DNA of 64,000 nucleotides, from positions 303,618-367,617 of the forward strand of contig VWZW01002470.1 of assembly GCA_013397115.1 (NCBI GenBank), given 5' to 3'. The position numbers and the translations under genes are program-made. This DNA comes from Edolisoma coerulescens. Its lineage: Eukaryota > Chordata > Aves > Passeriformes > Campephagidae. Under the pieces are notes generated by a model. The model was not told where the DNA came from and did not search any database. It saw nothing but the letters and a program-made list of their open reading frames with translations. This document shows, piece by piece, positions 1 to 11,782 of the stretch (position 1 is the first letter of the stretch; each line of letters starts with the position of its first letter).

Positions 1-230
1 GTCGGGGGGGTGCCGGCCTGGGGTCTCGGGTGGGCGCTGCCCCGGTGTCCCGGGGATGCCGGGCTGGGGTCCCGGGTGGGCGCTGCCCGCAGCTGCGCCG
101 CTGCAGTGGCGGCTCCGGCCGGCAGAGGGCGCCGCCCGGCCGGCAGGGTCGGCCCGGGCCCGGTCCCGGTCCCGTCTCACTTGCGCCCGGTGATCCCAAA
201 TCCCGCTCTGCCGGCATCCCCCAAGGCTGT
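1..230. other. GC-rich, CpG-rich island with 46-bp tandem repeat
   Basis: The first ~230 bases are very GC-rich with many CpG dinucleotides, unlike the AT-rich sequence that follows. Positions 11-42 and 57-88 are two near-identical 32-bp segments at a 46-bp period (core TGCCGG-CTGGGGTC-CGGGTGGGCGCTGCCC, differing at about two positions), so part of it is a minisatellite-like repeat. The remainder (about 90-180) is a CpG-dense block. It could be the edge of a CpG-island promoter, or an intronic GC-rich repeat. The IFT81 N-terminal exons are not encoded here: no frame resembles the expected CH-domain start. Open frames in it are a by-product of base composition. Confidence 0.7.
11..88. repeat. 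Two-copy GC-rich tandem repeat, period 46 bp
   Basis: Bases 11-42 and 57-88 align almost perfectly with a 14-bp linker between them. The repeat probably continues to the left of the window. Confidence 0.8.
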
Positions 231-341
231 CACAGGAAACGAGGAGTTGTCGCTGCTGGCTTTATCCTTTTAGTGTGTTACAGGGTTTGTATCCGACTCA
301 AGGTAGAAGAATTTTAGGAGCCTAAGTTGCAGACTTCCAGC

Positions 342-730
342 TCAGAATGGTTTGGGTTGGATGGCGCCTTAAAGATCATCTGTTCCAACCTGCTGCCGTA
401 GGCAGGGACACCTTTCACTAGACCAGGTTGCTCAGAGCTCCATCCAACCTGGCCTTGAACACTTTCAGGGATGGGGCAGCCACATCTTCTCCAGGCAACC
501 TGTGCCGGGGCCTCACCACCCTCATAGGGAAGAATTAACTTCCTAATATCTAATCCAACCCTGCCCTCTGTCACTGTGAGGCCATTCCCCCTTGTTCTGG
601 CACTCAAGGCCCTGGTAAAAAGTTCCTCTCCATCTCTATTTCATATCCCCTTCAGGTTCTGGAATGTGCAAATCCCTCAGCCTTCTCTTTTCCAGGCTGA
701 TCAAACCCAATTCTCAGCCTCATCAAGAGT
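342..730 (-). mobile_element. CR1 LINE 3' fragment (avian type), 5'-truncated
   Basis: Read on the minus strand this is the 3' end of a chicken-repeat-1 non-LTR retrotransposon. On the plus strand the order is diagnostic: AGAATGGTTTGGGTTGGA near 344, then CCTTAAAGATCATCTGTTCC, the block about two-thirds along reading CCCCCTTGTTCTGGCACTCA (about 588-607), and the CCTTCTCTTTTCCAGGCTGA block near 680-700. The piece corresponds only to the terminal few hundred bases of the element. CR1 copies are normally 5'-truncated like this, and no reverse transcriptase is encoded. The 98- and 169-codon open frames overlapping it are not element proteins. It lies in the intron just upstream of the first IFT81 exon in the window, ending roughly 140 bases before that exon's acceptor. 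This sequence type is the main evidence that the organism is a bird. Confidence 0.9.
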
Positions 731-868
731 GTTTTCTCTTCTAACAGCATTACGAAAATCATTAGGCAAGTGGAGAAGGAATGTCAAAACATTGCAGATT
801 TTTTGTTCCAAGCCAGCATTCTTTTGTTTGAGATTTATTGGCATTTTCTCTTGGCTGGTTCCATACAG

Positions 869-1049
869 GAGTGCTTTTCGCCAAGGACTGGTTACTGGAA
901 GCAAACCTGTAATTCATCCTGTCTTACATTGGCTTCTTCAGAGGACCAATGAACTCAAGAAAAGAGCTTACCTGGCACGTTTCTTAGTGAAATTGGAAGT
1001 GCCAGCAGAGTTCCTACAGGATGATACTGTGGCTGACTTCAACAAACAG
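869..1049 (+). CDS. IFT81: IFT81 exon, residues 83(split)-143: C-terminal part of the tubulin-binding CH domain
   Basis: First IFT81 coding exon in the window (181 nt: one base of a split codon plus 60 codons). It is preceded by acceptor CCATACAG and followed by donor CAG|GTACCA. The translation runs from SAFRQGLVTGSKP through HWLLQRTNELKKRAYLARFL to TVADFNKQ, nearly identical to vertebrate IFT81. In the family the N-terminal ~120 residues form a calponin-homology-like fold whose basic surface binds tubulin together with the IFT74 N-terminus. The KKR cluster in NELKKRAYLARFL is part of the visible basic surface. The preceding ~83 residues (start of the CH domain) are not in this window. The first base completes codon 83, which would be Met if the upstream exon ends in AT, as in human IFT81. 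Confidence 0.96.
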
Positions 1050-3899
1050 GTACCATTTCTCACAAATGCCAACATTTTATGTTAATTAAAGTGCCAATGG
1101 GAGGAGGGATAAATGAATCAGGGAGTTAATGCTGGGATACATGTTCAAGTGAGTTATGTTAAGAGCTTGTCGGAATCAAGGATAAGCAAAGATTCATAAT
1201 AAAAAGTAGATGTCTTGATCACTTTTCTTCCAATAACCCTGAAATTATGTATTAATAAGTAGCATTGAATTAAAAGGCCTTAAGCCCATTAAGTACCGGG
1301 TGCCAAATAATGTTCAGAGCCATGTTGGCTTAGACAGACTTACAGTTCTTAATTTTTGAACAAGTTTGGGGTTTTTCACTATGAAATATGACCTGGATAT
1401 TTTTAACTTTATACATTACCACTTCAAACAAGTCCAGAAAACGTTACGACCCAAAGTTGATGTCTCCTAATTGTCCATTGATTGTATTTGGTAGTCATGA
1501 GAGTCAATTGATAGTATTAGATGCCTGATATTTGTATTAGCCTTATTCCACTTTTGCTTTAACCATTGATTTTTTTGTGAATAAGGAAAAGATTTCTTTT
1601 TTTCCTTGCTGACATTCCTACTTATTATGTTCCTACTTCTTTTGTGAGCATTAAATGTTGATTGTAGATAGTCAGACTGGGTGGGTTTGAAATGTAAAAC
1701 TTGAAGCGAACCAAAGTTTTGGGTTTATTATCTGAGGTACATATTTACTTAATTTTTTTCCAGTTTTCTGTGCCTTTTGTTCTGTAAAACCACAGTGGTT
1801 TTGAGTGTTTGTAAGAGGTAACTTGATCTATTAACTGCACCAGCAAAGCTGAGCAGTCTGACTGAGGCTTGACTAAGCCTTTTATTTTTTTGTTACCTCT
1901 AACAATATTGGATTTATACCTTGAAATAACTCCGCAGAAGTAGCAGAAAGGAATGCAGAGTGTATGTTTTGTTCAGTATGTCACAGTCTTAATGTATATA
2001 AATATCCACCTCCATAATTTCCATTACGTAAGATGCGTTCCTTTTTTGGGACTACAGTAATAGAACCATCTTATTAAACTAATACCCTGCTGATTAATTC
2101 AAAACAGAAGCTGGGGTAATAGAATGCCTTACTGCAATATAACATGACAGTGCAAATATTTAGATACTAATGAATTAAACAATTAGCCTAAATTATTTAG
2201 CTACAGTCTTGCAATGGTGTCTTTTAAGGGAAACTTCAAAAATGAGAGTTCAGACACCTTATAACATGGTCAGATTTTATGGGTGTGTGGAATTAAGATC
2301 AAATGTACTTTTGTAAATTACTTCCAGAAGATACTCAGCAACCTTCCCAGCTGTGTTGTGATTTAGACATTGGATTGCCTGCAATATATAATTGAAGAAA
2401 TAAGCAACTTCAGCATTAACCTAGTTGTTCAGGCTTCAGTGAGTTGCTCCCAGGTGCCAGATATCTCTTTCCACATGGGAACCTGGGTGGTTTTTTGGTC
2501 ATTTGAGTGCGTCCCTTACTTCAGGTGCAGGTAGGGTACCCACAGTGAAAAGTGAGAACCTCTTTTTGTTATGATCCATCAAACTGTGCTCTACCCTTGT
2601 TTGAATCCTGCCACTGGCCTTGAAATTTCACGTTCCAATGTGGAAAGGACTTACGGAACTCCTCTTTTGCCAGAGGTAGACACACAAAGGAAAACTCTTG
2701 GACACCAGCAGTGGGAATGCAGTTGCTCAGAGACCACCTGCTCTTTCATTTTTGTTAAAGGATTTCAGGAGTGCATAAGTGGTACCATGGAAGCCAGTTG
2801 GGTTTTACTCCTGCATTTCGTAACTCATTCCTCCTTGTCCAGCCTGTGCATTCCTTGTCACACCTTTATTTGCCACTTAATCCAGCTCTTTATGATTTTA
2901 TCTTCTTCTCCTTAGCCATTTTATTGCTATTTTTTTTAATTCCTTCCAGCTCGTTCAGTGTGTTCTTGATACTGAAACAACCAGAACTGAGCAAAGCACT
3001 CTGGATGCTGCTTCCCCAGGGTTTTATAGAATGGAGTTGCTGCTTCACTGCTCAGGGCTGTGATGCCTTTGTTTGAACTTGCCTTTGCTGTTGCCATTTG
3101 GTATTCACCTTTCATATCAACTGCTCTTTCCAGGAAGTAAAAAAATGACTTGATACTCTCCTTTTAGATTTTTCCATCTCATTGAAGGGCTGTTTCTGTG
3201 GAGATTATCTTTCCTTGTACCTCAGCTCGTGTTTCTCCGAGTTGAATCTAAATTTATTTCCTCTCCATATTTCTAAACTCTTGCTGTCCCCTGTTATTTC
3301 TCTACCCACACAGACTTTCACACTGCCTCTCAGTTTAAGATTCCTGGTGGGCAAAGTACTGGTGTGGAAGTAGCACACTGTCTCCTTGTCTCTGAGTGCT
3401 GAGCTGCATCTATCAATCTCTGGGATGTTCTGAGGGTTATGCAACGTGTCACAGCCATTTCTCACGTGTTAGCTCTGTTCTTGGGCCACTCTGGAAACTC
3501 AAGCCCCGTTGCTTCCATCAAGAGTGTTCTTTTGGGGCTGATTAATTTATATATGTGGTATACACAGATGTATAGTAAGAAAGAGTAATTTGTTAATTTG
3601 TCCCTCTCAAGTGACATCTTATCTTCCTGTTTGGCAAATACACTGTGTATTACAAGAGATGAAAATACTGAGGAAATTGTGAAGTTCTGATTGTCCCTTC
3701 AAATGGAAGATAATGCACTGTGATTTTTTTATTTCCGCTTTATAAGTTGACAGGCTTTTGCAATGAAAAAATGCCTTTTTATCTTATTCTCACCATATTT
3801 CTATGTCTACATTTACTGTCTCAGTAGTAAACCAGTGTGTTGATCTGAAAATCCTTAGACACAGAGCTCATTCTGCACGATTTCCATTTCATTTTACAG
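1050..3899 (+). other. IFT81: IFT81 intron (2.85 kb)
   Basis: AT-rich intron between the CH-domain exon and the next exon. It contains an old CR1-like relic near 2930-3140; otherwise I see no gene, RNA or structured element. The open frames at 2571-3076 are incidental. Confidence 0.85.
2930..3140 (-). mobile_element. Degraded CR1-like LINE relic
   Basis: The stretch containing GTGTTCTTGATACTG, CCAGAACTGAGCAAAGCACT and GGATGCTGCTTCCCCAGGG resembles the reverse complement of an internal 3' portion of CR1 elements (the 'cagaactggacacagcactc...gatgctgcctcaccag' region), with roughly one mismatch every few bases. It may extend to about 3400, where similarity is weaker. No coding capacity remains. 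A repeat-masking search would settle family and limits. Confidence 0.45.
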
Positions 3900-3989
3900 T
3901 ATGAAGAACTCATGGAAGCATTTAAAAACCTACATAAGGAGCACGAGCAGCTCAAAATATCTGGTTTATCCACTGCAGAAATCAGAAGG
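3900..3989 (+). CDS. IFT81: IFT81 exon, residues 144-173
   Basis: Phase-0 exon of 30 codons between acceptor TTTTACAG and donor AGG|GTAAAA. It begins YEELMEAFKNLHKEHEQLKI and ends LSTAEIRR. This is the linker from the CH domain into the long central coiled coil that binds IFT74. It matches vertebrate IFT81 with only conservative differences. Confidence 0.96.
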
Positions 3990-5041
3990 GTAAAAAAATG
4001 CCACAATTTTTTATTTAGTTGGTTTTTTGAGTGTCAGTTCCGTGTTTGTTGGCTTTGTGGACAGTGTGAAAGCCGTAGAGGGCAGAGCTGGTGGGCACTG
4101 CAGCTGCCTCTTGAAACTGCTCTCTGTTGGCAAACAGAAAGTCCTCGCTCGTGTTTAGAGCTGAGCTTTCTGAAGCAGACTGGGGAAGGAAGCTGCCAAG
4201 ACTCTGTGCAGCATGATTTCCAAATATTAGAACTCCATTTCCTCTGAGTGCAAACTGATACAAAGCCTTTTGCTTTCCTGATAGCGGCTAATAATTCCAG
4301 AGGGTGTTGAATGAATTAAGGGCTTAAGTCAACAGAAATGATGAACCCACGTGGCTCAAGTGTTAAGTAGAGATATTTGCTCTGTTTCAGCAAAATAATT
4401 AAGCTTGTGTACAGCTTTCCAGTGGACGCACAGGCAAGCCAAGCAAATGTCTAGATAAGGTCTGCATTTGGAGAATTCATTTTCTTTTCTCTCCTAACTA
4501 TCAATCTGTGGAGCCCTGCTGTTGTAAAATAGGACTAAAGGAGAATAATAATCAGATACGTGTTTCAGCACTAGAAAGTGTTTCTTTTTAGACAGTTTTA
4601 ATACAAAAAGTGGCAGCAGACATGGCTCATAAGTGACTTCATGCAAATTGGTCTGCCAGGAAGCGGGTAATGCTGGTGACATTAAGAACATATGTCAGAC
4701 TGCATCAGATGTTGAATTCATGCTGATTTTTCCTTGGTGATTTCTGTTTGTTTGTTTTTATTTTAGAGAAATCCACCTGCTTTTATTTTAAATGTTCACA
4801 TTAATACTCAAGGATGCAGATGAAGAATGTTAGCATAAAGAGAGTGGGAACTGTGGGGGAAGTAAGAGAGAAGAGAGATTGGAATCCTGGATGTTTGATC
4901 CTAGATCAATAAAATTATAGCCGCCTCCGTGTATTCTGGGAAGAATTCTGATTTTCATATCAATTTGAAGATAATTTAGTCCAATCCAATATACATGGGG
5001 AATAAATTAATATTTCTTTATCTGTTTTTCCTGCTTTTTAG
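3990..5041 (+). other. IFT81: IFT81 intron (1.05 kb)
   Basis: AT-rich intronic sequence with no recognisable element beyond its splice sites. Confidence 0.9.
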
Positions 5042-5107
5042 GACATCAGTGCAATGGAAGAGGAGAAAGATCAACTGGCCAAAAGAGTAGAGCGTCTTAA
5101 GAAGAGG
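5042..5107 (+). CDS. IFT81: IFT81 exon, residues 174-195
   Basis: Phase-0 exon of 22 codons, acceptor CTTTTTAG and donor AGG|GTAACG. It encodes DISAMEEEKDQLAKRVERLK plus KR. The heptad pattern (I, M, L, V, L at a/d-like spacing) marks the start of the coiled coil, and the sequence is close to the human exon. The 66-nt length could be skipped without a frameshift. Confidence 0.96.
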
Positions 5108-5424
5108 GTAACGAGAGAAGTAACGCTCCTGCATTTCAGTGTCATAATCCTTGGCCTGCAACTCCAGTTCTGGAATGCAAACAAGGATTAAGATAAACAC
5201 ACTGTATGTCTAGGAAGGAATCAAGTAACTAATTGACCTACAGGGAATCTCCCCAGGCGTCGATCCAGAGCTTTTAAGAATCTCGAGTCCAGTACTTTGC
5301 TGTCATTTCTGAGTAGTAACGTGTATGGAAGGGAAGTCTAAGTGGGCTTGTGAGACATATGATCTCTTTAATGTATTTCTCAACTATCTGACAGCAACAT
5401 GCACTATTTATCTGCTTGCTGTAG
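5108..5424 (+). other. IFT81: IFT81 intron (317 bp)
   Basis: Short intron; nothing seen apart from the donor and a CTTGCTGTAG acceptor. Confidence 0.9.
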
Positions 5425-5535
5425 GTGGAGACAGTACAAAATCATCAACGGATGCTTGAAATAGCAAGACAGCTTCGCTTAGAGAAAGAGAGAGAAGAAT
5501 CTCTGGCTCAACAGAAACAAGAACAAAAAAGTCAG
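5425..5535 (+). CDS. IFT81: IFT81 exon, residues 196-232
   Basis: Phase-0 exon of 37 codons, acceptor TTGCTGTAG, donor CAG|GTACTG. It runs from VETVQNHQRMLEIARQLRLE to LAQQKQEQKSQ. Highly charged, Glu/Arg/Gln-rich coiled coil typical of this part of IFT81. Confidence 0.96.
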
Positions 5536-6758
5536 GTACTGGCATAACAACACACCTATTAAAATAAAGAGTTGTTGATGTTTGTTTGGGAATAGTGCAT
5601 TTTAAAAATACATCAGGAACAGTAGTAGCTGGGAGAATTTCTCCTAACCCCAGAAAATTAAATCTCATTTAAAAGATCTATGTACATTTTAAGGGAAGAG
5701 GCTTGACCCTGCAAGTTTTGAACACCACAGTGAAGGTACTTGGCTGCCTCAGCTCCCACTGACATCATCCTTTAGCATTCCCAGGAAACGTTCCATGACT
5801 TACTGCTGGAGCACCTGAAGGGAACTCTTCATATTTATGGTAGTGAGCAAATGTTTCCTTGGTTTGATTTCTATCTCTGTGATCTGCACGAAGATTTCAG
5901 GGGCTGAGCAACACAGCAAGTACCTCATCTTTTTCCTGGGTGGGGGCAATATGTATTCAGGAGCAGCCTTGGGATTTAGGCCCCTAAATTTGGGAAAAAT
6001 GATGTCGTGAGAAACCCTGGGAGCAGTTGACATCCAAATGTAAGGGTGGGTTTTATTCCTGACCTGTGTAACATCCAGTGCCATTTTGTTACACCAACTC
6101 ACCAAATTCTTTAGCCTGAACTTCAACACTGTTAAAATGGGAAAAGCCCTCAGACTTCTCATATTGCAGCCTGTGTCTGGATGTGGGATCAATGGGAATC
6201 AGTGGCCTCTCAAGCTGTTGGGTCTTTGCTTGAGCCCGAGTGAGATCACAACTAAAATGAATGTGATGTCCAGCTAATTCCAGTTCTTACTGCACATCTC
6301 TCTAAGTCACAAAAATGCAAATCAGCTGGGGCTTGTTTGGCAGGAAGCTTTCCAGACTGCTCTGGGTATGGACAGAGGATTGCTGTGACAAGTCAGCTGC
6401 ATTGCAGGATAAGGAGAGTTATCTGCTGCAATCCTGATTCCTGCTGCCTTTTGTTGTTGTAATGTTCAAGCCACTCATATTTTTTGTTTGAAAATTGTTG
6501 GATGAATTTCTGCCATCAGAGAAAATATCACTTGGGAGAACAAGAACACTCTTCTCAATTAACAGGAGGGAATATCAAGTAAACCCAGGCCAAGTGTTGA
6601 AAATTTGGTCTGGCACATTCCCTTGTGAAACAGAAAATCACCAGACGTTAGAGCTGCCATGTTGTGTGTTTGGGGTTCTTTTGGGCTCTGTTGGTTTAGT
6701 TGTTTGCACGTGGATTTCCAAGGAATGAGCCTGTGTGTGTCCAATTGTCTCTCCAAAG
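5536..6758 (+). other. IFT81: IFT81 intron (1.2 kb)
   Basis: No gene or repeat recognised. The 130-codon minus-strand frame at 5800-6192 has no family resemblance and no splice context. Confidence 0.85.
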
Positions 6759-6843
6759 TTGTTCCACGCAGAGCAGAGGCTGCAGAGAGCCCAGGTCCAG
6801 CTGAAGGAGATGCAGCACGTGGTGGCAGATTCAAAACCAGAAG
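6759..6843 (+). CDS. IFT81: IFT81 exon, residues 233-260 (+1 base)
   Basis: 85-nt exon, acceptor CTCCAAAG and a near-consensus donor GAAG|GTAAGT. It encodes LFHAEQRLQRAQVQLKEMQH then VVADSKPE, and leaves one G to be completed by the next exon (Gly 261). The LFHA-QRLQR motif is an IFT81 signature. Confidence 0.96.
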
Positions 6844-9800
6844 GTAAGTGGGGCTTTTCCCGTTGCATCCTAGCTTAGTGTGGTGCAAAACATGCCATAG
6901 AATGGTGTATAAATTACTTCCAAAATGATAGAATCTCACTACTTCTCAATTTAAATCTAGTAAACCAAGTTATTGTCCTACTCTTTCAAGAACATTTACT
7001 ATTTCAGTTGCATCACACAACTGCTTTGGCAGCTCTTCTGAATTAAAGGATTGTTTTCAGTCACCACCTCGAAGCATTGTTATTACTTTGTAATTTTACT
7101 TTGATTTTTTTAATGATTTTCATCTGCCACTGAACCACAAGTGGAACTAAAGGAGTATCTGGACCATCTTCTGTACTCACAGGGACTTGCAGTGGATTTT
7201 ATAACTGCTCTTTTTTTTGCAGTAGCTATCAGAGAGTTTATACAGCAAAGCTGTGTCAACATTTCTATTTCAGTTCCTGGGTTTTTTTAAGGCCAATGGA
7301 AACTCAGTGGGTTCAGTGCACAGAAGCAAAGGTAACATAATAAAAAGCCAGTAAATATGTCATTTAATCATTGAGATGAAAATAAAGTTAACATATTTAA
7401 TTTCCTTATCTTGAGTCCTGCTTGCAGGGGAAAAAACAAAAAGTATTTAGATGTTCCCAATCAAAGGCTGGAGTCATTACTTAAGAAAACTTGTGTTGAA
7501 ATTTTGCCCAAACAAAGACCTCAGGACTCAGCTTTGTAATTGCTTTCCCCAGTTACAAAGGCACTGCCTGTGGCAGCAATTACAGAATGCCAACTGTGGG
7601 GTTTTTTTAATAATTGAAATTAGGTGACCACAGTGCACTGAATAGGTTCCATTTATTTTAAAAGCTTTGTTGGTCTACAAGGTAGGACAATTTATTTCAT
7701 TTTGAAAATTCCCTTTGGCTGCAGTTTGGTACCTCAGCTGCCTCCTGGTATCAGTGTAGCCTTGTCTGCTGACAGTGCAACAGCTGGATTTTCACTGGAA
7801 GTCAGATCCTTCCCTTTAAAAGAAACTTCTTGCATTTTTAATACTTCAGGTGTTTTTTACTTCCTAAATAAGATAAAATGTTTGAAGCTGCTGCTAATGA
7901 GCAGAAGCTTTGTTGTTTGTCTTATGGATTTGATTACTTCGCTTTATAATTAATTTTACATTTAAAGAAATGTAAAGGAACTCTGTAAGGAATGCAAGTA
8001 GCACAAATTCATGAGTATCATTAGCATGCAATTAGCATCAGCCTGCTTGAGCTGTGCCAGGAGAATACGCCTTGTGGTTGGTAGGATTTTAACTCTTAGA
8101 AACATAATATTTAGAGGACTTTGTATTGTATCATTAATTGTTTTGAGCTGCTGCAAAACAGCTGAAAGTGATGATGCTGCTCCACAGAACACTCCTTCCC
8201 TGTTTATTAATTTCAGTCCTTCCCTGTTTATTAATTTCAGTCCTTCCCTGTTTAATAACTTCAGTAGTACTCAGGATATTGTTTAACTAGAGAGGGATTT
8301 GCTGCTGCTAGCAGTAAGTAACATAAATTTTCATATTCTGGAGGGTTTTTTTGTGGTCTTTGTTGTATTGAATATGAACAGTATTTGTACTAACACTGCC
8401 CTCTGGTCTGAATAACCATGACCCAGCTCACACTTACTCTGCAAGATTGACATCATTTTGCTTTGAGTATCTCTGCTGCACAAACAGAAATTGATAACAC
8501 GAAGAAACAAACCAAATCACTGAATTCTTGATCTCTGTCCATTTTACAGGACATTACTGGTTACTTTATTGGCAGAAATATGAAGCTGTGAATGAGTAGC
8601 TTGAAAATATTGATTAAAAGAATGTGTTAAAATGATCTGTTGATGAACAGTAAAATGTGCAATTTATAAATTTCATTAAGTTAATATGTAGAAATAGATT
8701 TAGAACACTGAGAACTTCAAAGATAGAGGGAGAAGAAGTGGGATTCTGAGCACAAGGTTAATCAAGTTTTAGCTCCATTAACAGAATCAGGCAGAGAAAA
8801 TTGCCTCTCTTCTACATGACTGAGCAAGCACGAATAAACTCTTTCTCCCATCTCTCTCTTTATAATAACAATAAAAAAATTTGAATGGAAAACATGAGGA
8901 GTTGCTCTGAATAGCTCTCCCCATGTAAATACGTGGTTGGCAGAAGCTTGCTAAAATAACCTGAGGGCGCTGAGCCAGATTTCTGTGCCACTTACGTGTG
9001 TAGATTTTGTAACCACAAGTCAATGTTGAAACATTAAAAACAGAATTTATATGTGTAATGGAAAGATCTGAAGTAGGCTGGCCTTTCTTCCCCTCTAGCC
9101 TGGGAATTTGCAGAAGAATGTTTTTCGCTGAAAAAAACCCCCCAAACCAGGAGCTGCCCTGTGTTTTGGTTTTTAAGGTTCTGTTAAGCAGCAGAAGTAG
9201 CTCTTAGGTAGTTACTTCTCCATGTGTTGAGTTGTATAGGAGGAAAAATATATCCAATGTATTCAGGAAAGAAATGACATTAGTCATGAGGGATGTTGAC
9301 ATCGTGTCTTTCCCCATCAAGATACCAAGTCTTAACTCATTTTGTTGCTCCCTCAGGACTCAGCACAGCACAGACCCACTCAGGGGGTAACAGGACTTGG
9401 TAGCAGCTCTGAGGTTATTTGAGAAATAAATCAGATTGTGCTCAAGGTTATACCCTGTGAAGTCAAAAGGTCCCTGCTCTTATCAAAGTTCTTGTGGTTC
9501 TTTGCTAAGTTCCTTGTCATATCTACAACAAATCGTTTAAGCATGTACATTTTTATCAGAAAACTGGAGTAGCACAAGGAATGAAGTATAGGTTATATAT
9601 GCAGGTTTCTTTGCTGCTAAAAAACTCAAGAAATTGATTAAATTAAAATATTAATATTTCATATCAGAATAATTTAATATCATATTGATTTCCACACCAA
9701 AGATCTTGGTTATAAACTTCAGATTGGGAGGGTGTTCCAGTCAGTTCTGAGGTGATAATTCAGCTCACAGGGTACGTGGGAAGCAGCTTTGCTGCATTTG

Positions 9801-11618
9801 CAGAGGTGGGAGATTTCTAGTGAGACATTAAAATGTGGTCCCTCCTGCCCAGCTCTGTCGGGGGCTGAGGAAGATTGGAATTGAGTTCTTCTGGAGGAAA
9901 GAAGTGGGAAATCTCTCCCAGTGAGTCCCAGCGTGTTTCCCAGGGTGCAGCTGCAGTGCCAAGTGCACGATGGCTGTTCCACAGGCAGAGTAACTCCACT
10001 CTCCCACTCCAAAACCAGTCTGGGGGCTGTTTGTTTTGATAAATGACCCCTCCACGAAGGGGAAAAGGTCCTGTGGTAGTGTTGCTTTCCATAAACACAG
10101 AAATCAACACACTGAGAAAGAGGAATTCCCACTCATTTTTAGTTTCTCTTGACTTTGTTGGCAGTGCTGCTTCCCCCAGGGCCTGTTTTCTTTCTCCCAG
10201 TTCTTGAGGTTTTCTCAAGAGCTGATGGCTTATTTCCCTTCTGGCAGCTTTCCTGTCAGAGTGGGCTGGGAGCAGGGCTCAGGAGGATCTCTCAGGACAC
10301 TGATTTAGAGGTAAATAGCAGCAGAAAAACGAGGGCCCCTTTTCCTGGGCACTTTCACTTTGTCCTGACCTTTCCCTTTGGCAGTCAGGCTTCTTAGCCT
10401 GAGAACCAAAAGCTGTTTTCATCTGCATCCTTTCCCATCTCTGTTTCAGCAGCATCAGCTGTACTTTTGTATCTCTGTGCTCAACTTTTCTCTGCTTGTG
10501 CAGTAAATGAAAGAGATGGAGATTGTGGACTTGTTGTTTTCCTTGGCTTTTCATCACAATTCCATCTTCTCCCTAATATGGAGAGAACCAAAATCCCAAC
10601 CCTAGCAAGTTGTTGGAAAATGAAAAAGAACCCCGGAGACCTCCCTTTTAGTCACATAGATCATGAAAAATACTCTGAAATACCCATTCCCACTCTCATC
10701 TGATGTGCAGCTTCCAAATCTTGTAGTCCTTGGCACAGTTGTCTCAGAGGAATAATTGCACTGAACTGCCTGTTGTCAGTGGAGACTGTGCAGTGTAATT
10801 TAAATAAATGTTTCCTTTTATTCCGTTGCATTTTTCTATCTGTGAATTGTTCTTATCTGCATGTACTTGGGTTTATTTATAAATTATCTCTTAAGGAGCC
10901 TGAATTACTCTGCCTAGAAAGAGCCAACTCCTAAGCCTGGTAAGGTGTAGGTGCATCAGGTTGGTGTCCAGAAAAGCTTATAAATGGGATTGTTTTTTCT
11001 ATTGGATTGTTATTTTCTGCATTCTCAGTCTATAAACTGTCCTGAGATTAAATGTTTGTTCTTTCAAGAAGAAATCTTCACAGGGAGGCAATCTGTGTTC
11101 CAGCAATGTAAAGGACCCTTAAAGTAGGCATACGTTAAACTTTTTGCCCATTTTAAGGCCTTTTTAGATGCCAGATGGAAAAAAGTTCTATTTTAAGCAT
11201 GACTCTCCAAGGATATAATAAATCTATCAATGAGCTAGGACAAATTAAGATTTTTCTACAGATAAAGGTTCAATGGCTGTTTATATCAGTGCTGTGTGTT
11301 GAATTTTTTATCTGATTCAGCTGGAGTTTCATGTGAGATGGGGTTTACTTGTTATTAATGAGAGGAATCTCTCAAGGAGCTGATAGTTATATGGTAGAGA
11401 TAGAGGTGCATAATAAATCCTCTTATATTGTTTAACATCCAGATTAAAAATTTCAATCAAGTAACTCCCCCTTTCTCTGAGCACTGAAAAGAAGACTCAA
11501 ATGTTACACTGTTGTTATTGTAATCAGCTGCTAAATACTTTCATGTGTTGGGGAAATCAAACTTAATTATCTGCTACATTGCTTTTATAGACACTCACTG
11601 ATTTAATTTGTTTTTAAG
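6844..11618 (+). other. IFT81: IFT81 intron (4.8 kb)
   Basis: AT-rich intron. It holds the threefold 24-bp repeat at 8193-8264 and little else. Open frames around 9719-10557 sit in slightly GC-richer DNA and resemble no known family. Confidence 0.85.
8193..8264. repeat. Three-copy 24-bp tandem repeat
   Basis: Three head-to-tail copies (8193-8216, 8217-8240, 8241-8264). Copies 1 and 2 are identical; copy 3 has two changes. Each begins TCCTTCCCTG and ends TTCAG after an AT-rich middle, so each copy looks like a pyrimidine tract plus AG, a weak 3' splice site on the plus strand. Confidence 0.95.
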
Positions 11619-11782
11619 GTTTAATGAAGAAACTAGAAGAGGAGATAAATTTCAATTCCTACCTGGTTACTGAAAAAATCCCCAGAGAGATGGAAAGTAA
11701 AAAGACTTCAGTGTATTTCTTACAAAAGGTGGTTGCAGAGCCAGCCATGACTCAAGCTGATCTCACTGCACTGGAAAGTGAG
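11619..11782 (+). CDS. IFT81: IFT81 exon, residues 261(split)-315
   Basis: 164-nt exon (2 bases completing Gly 261, then 54 codons), acceptor TTTTTAAG, donor GAG|GTGAGG. It begins LMKKLEEEINFNSYLVTEKI and contains YFLQKVVAEPAMTQADL, matching the vertebrate FLQKVVSEPAM segment. The SKKTSVYFLQ part differs most from the human sequence, but length is conserved. Confidence 0.96.

Noticed and set aside
314..1085. Open frames over the CR1 tail and exon (97 codons minus, 169 codons plus)
   Set aside because: The minus frame lies in the CR1 3' region, which is noncoding. The plus frame is open by chance upstream of 869; only its 869-1049 part is an IFT81 exon.
9719..10218. Overlapping minus-strand frames of 137, 133 and 75 codons
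   Set aside because: Three frames open over the same GC-richer intronic stretch, none resembling a family and none with a supported splice context.
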